Of a stretch of DNA of 7,742 nucleotides, positions 7,497 to 7,742 are shown piece after piece (positions within the stretch are counted from its first letter, which is position 1; the number at the start of each line of letters is the position of its first letter). The position numbers were made by a program, and so were the translations under genes. The DNA lies in the NCBI GenBank assembly GCA_009698975.1, contig WLPB01000045.1, positions 1 to 7,742 of the forward strand, written 5' to 3'. The stretch comes from Actinomycetota bacterium. GTDB taxonomy: Bacteria; Actinomycetota; Actinomycetes; Nanopelagicales; Nanopelagicaceae. The notes beneath the pieces are model-generated. The model was not told where the DNA came from and made no database searches. It saw only the letters and a list, made by a program, of their open reading frames with translations.

Positions 7497-7742
<246 letters not shown>

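Overview
This window looks like ordinary chromosomal housekeeping DNA from an actinobacterium. It encodes the actinobacterial IMP-dehydrogenase-related protein GuaB3 directly between guaB and guaA, a secreted cyclophilin with the cysteine pattern I recall from actinobacteria (TTNCG, CHRL, LQCGD), and a PcrA-type helicase with the C-terminal Tudor-like tail. By eye the base composition is close to balanced, well below the high GC of Streptomyces or Mycobacterium, and spacing between genes is very tight. Together these suggest a small-genome, lower-GC planktonic lineage such as the freshwater acI group (Nanopelagicales). That placement is inference, not proof.

Layout, by coordinate. Positions 1-1072 (minus) hold sucC, the succinyl-CoA ligase beta subunit, cut by the window edge at its C-terminus. 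Positions 1134-3389 (minus) hold pcrA, an SF1A DNA helicase. Across a 27-base divergent intergenic gap, 3417-4142 (plus) encodes a PIG-L/LmbE-family metal-dependent deacetylase, the only plus-strand gene. It converges, with a 9-base gap, on a minus-strand cluster that reads right to left as guaB (partial, 7497-7742), guaB3 (6384-7496), guaA (4835-6394) and a secreted cyclophilin-type peptidyl-prolyl isomerase (4152-4829). No stretch over 300 bases lacks a gene; the longest non-coding gap is 61 bases.

How the genes work together. GuaB (IMP to XMP) and GuaA (XMP to GMP) are the two dedicated steps of GMP synthesis. The guaB-guaB3 junction has no spacer, guaB3 and guaA overlap by 11 bases, and the isomerase follows 5 bases after guaA, so a single transcript with translational coupling is likely. 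sucC belongs to the TCA cycle and is normally followed by sucD, which would lie off the left edge. PcrA serves DNA repair and replication.

I found no mobile element, CRISPR array, RNA gene, defence system or evidently undescribed system. The most notable local observations are a mirror-image pair of candidate leaderless promoters between pcrA and the deacetylase gene, each with a TANNNT element exactly 7 bases before its ATG, and a histidine in GuaB3 where IMP dehydrogenase has its catalytic cysteine.
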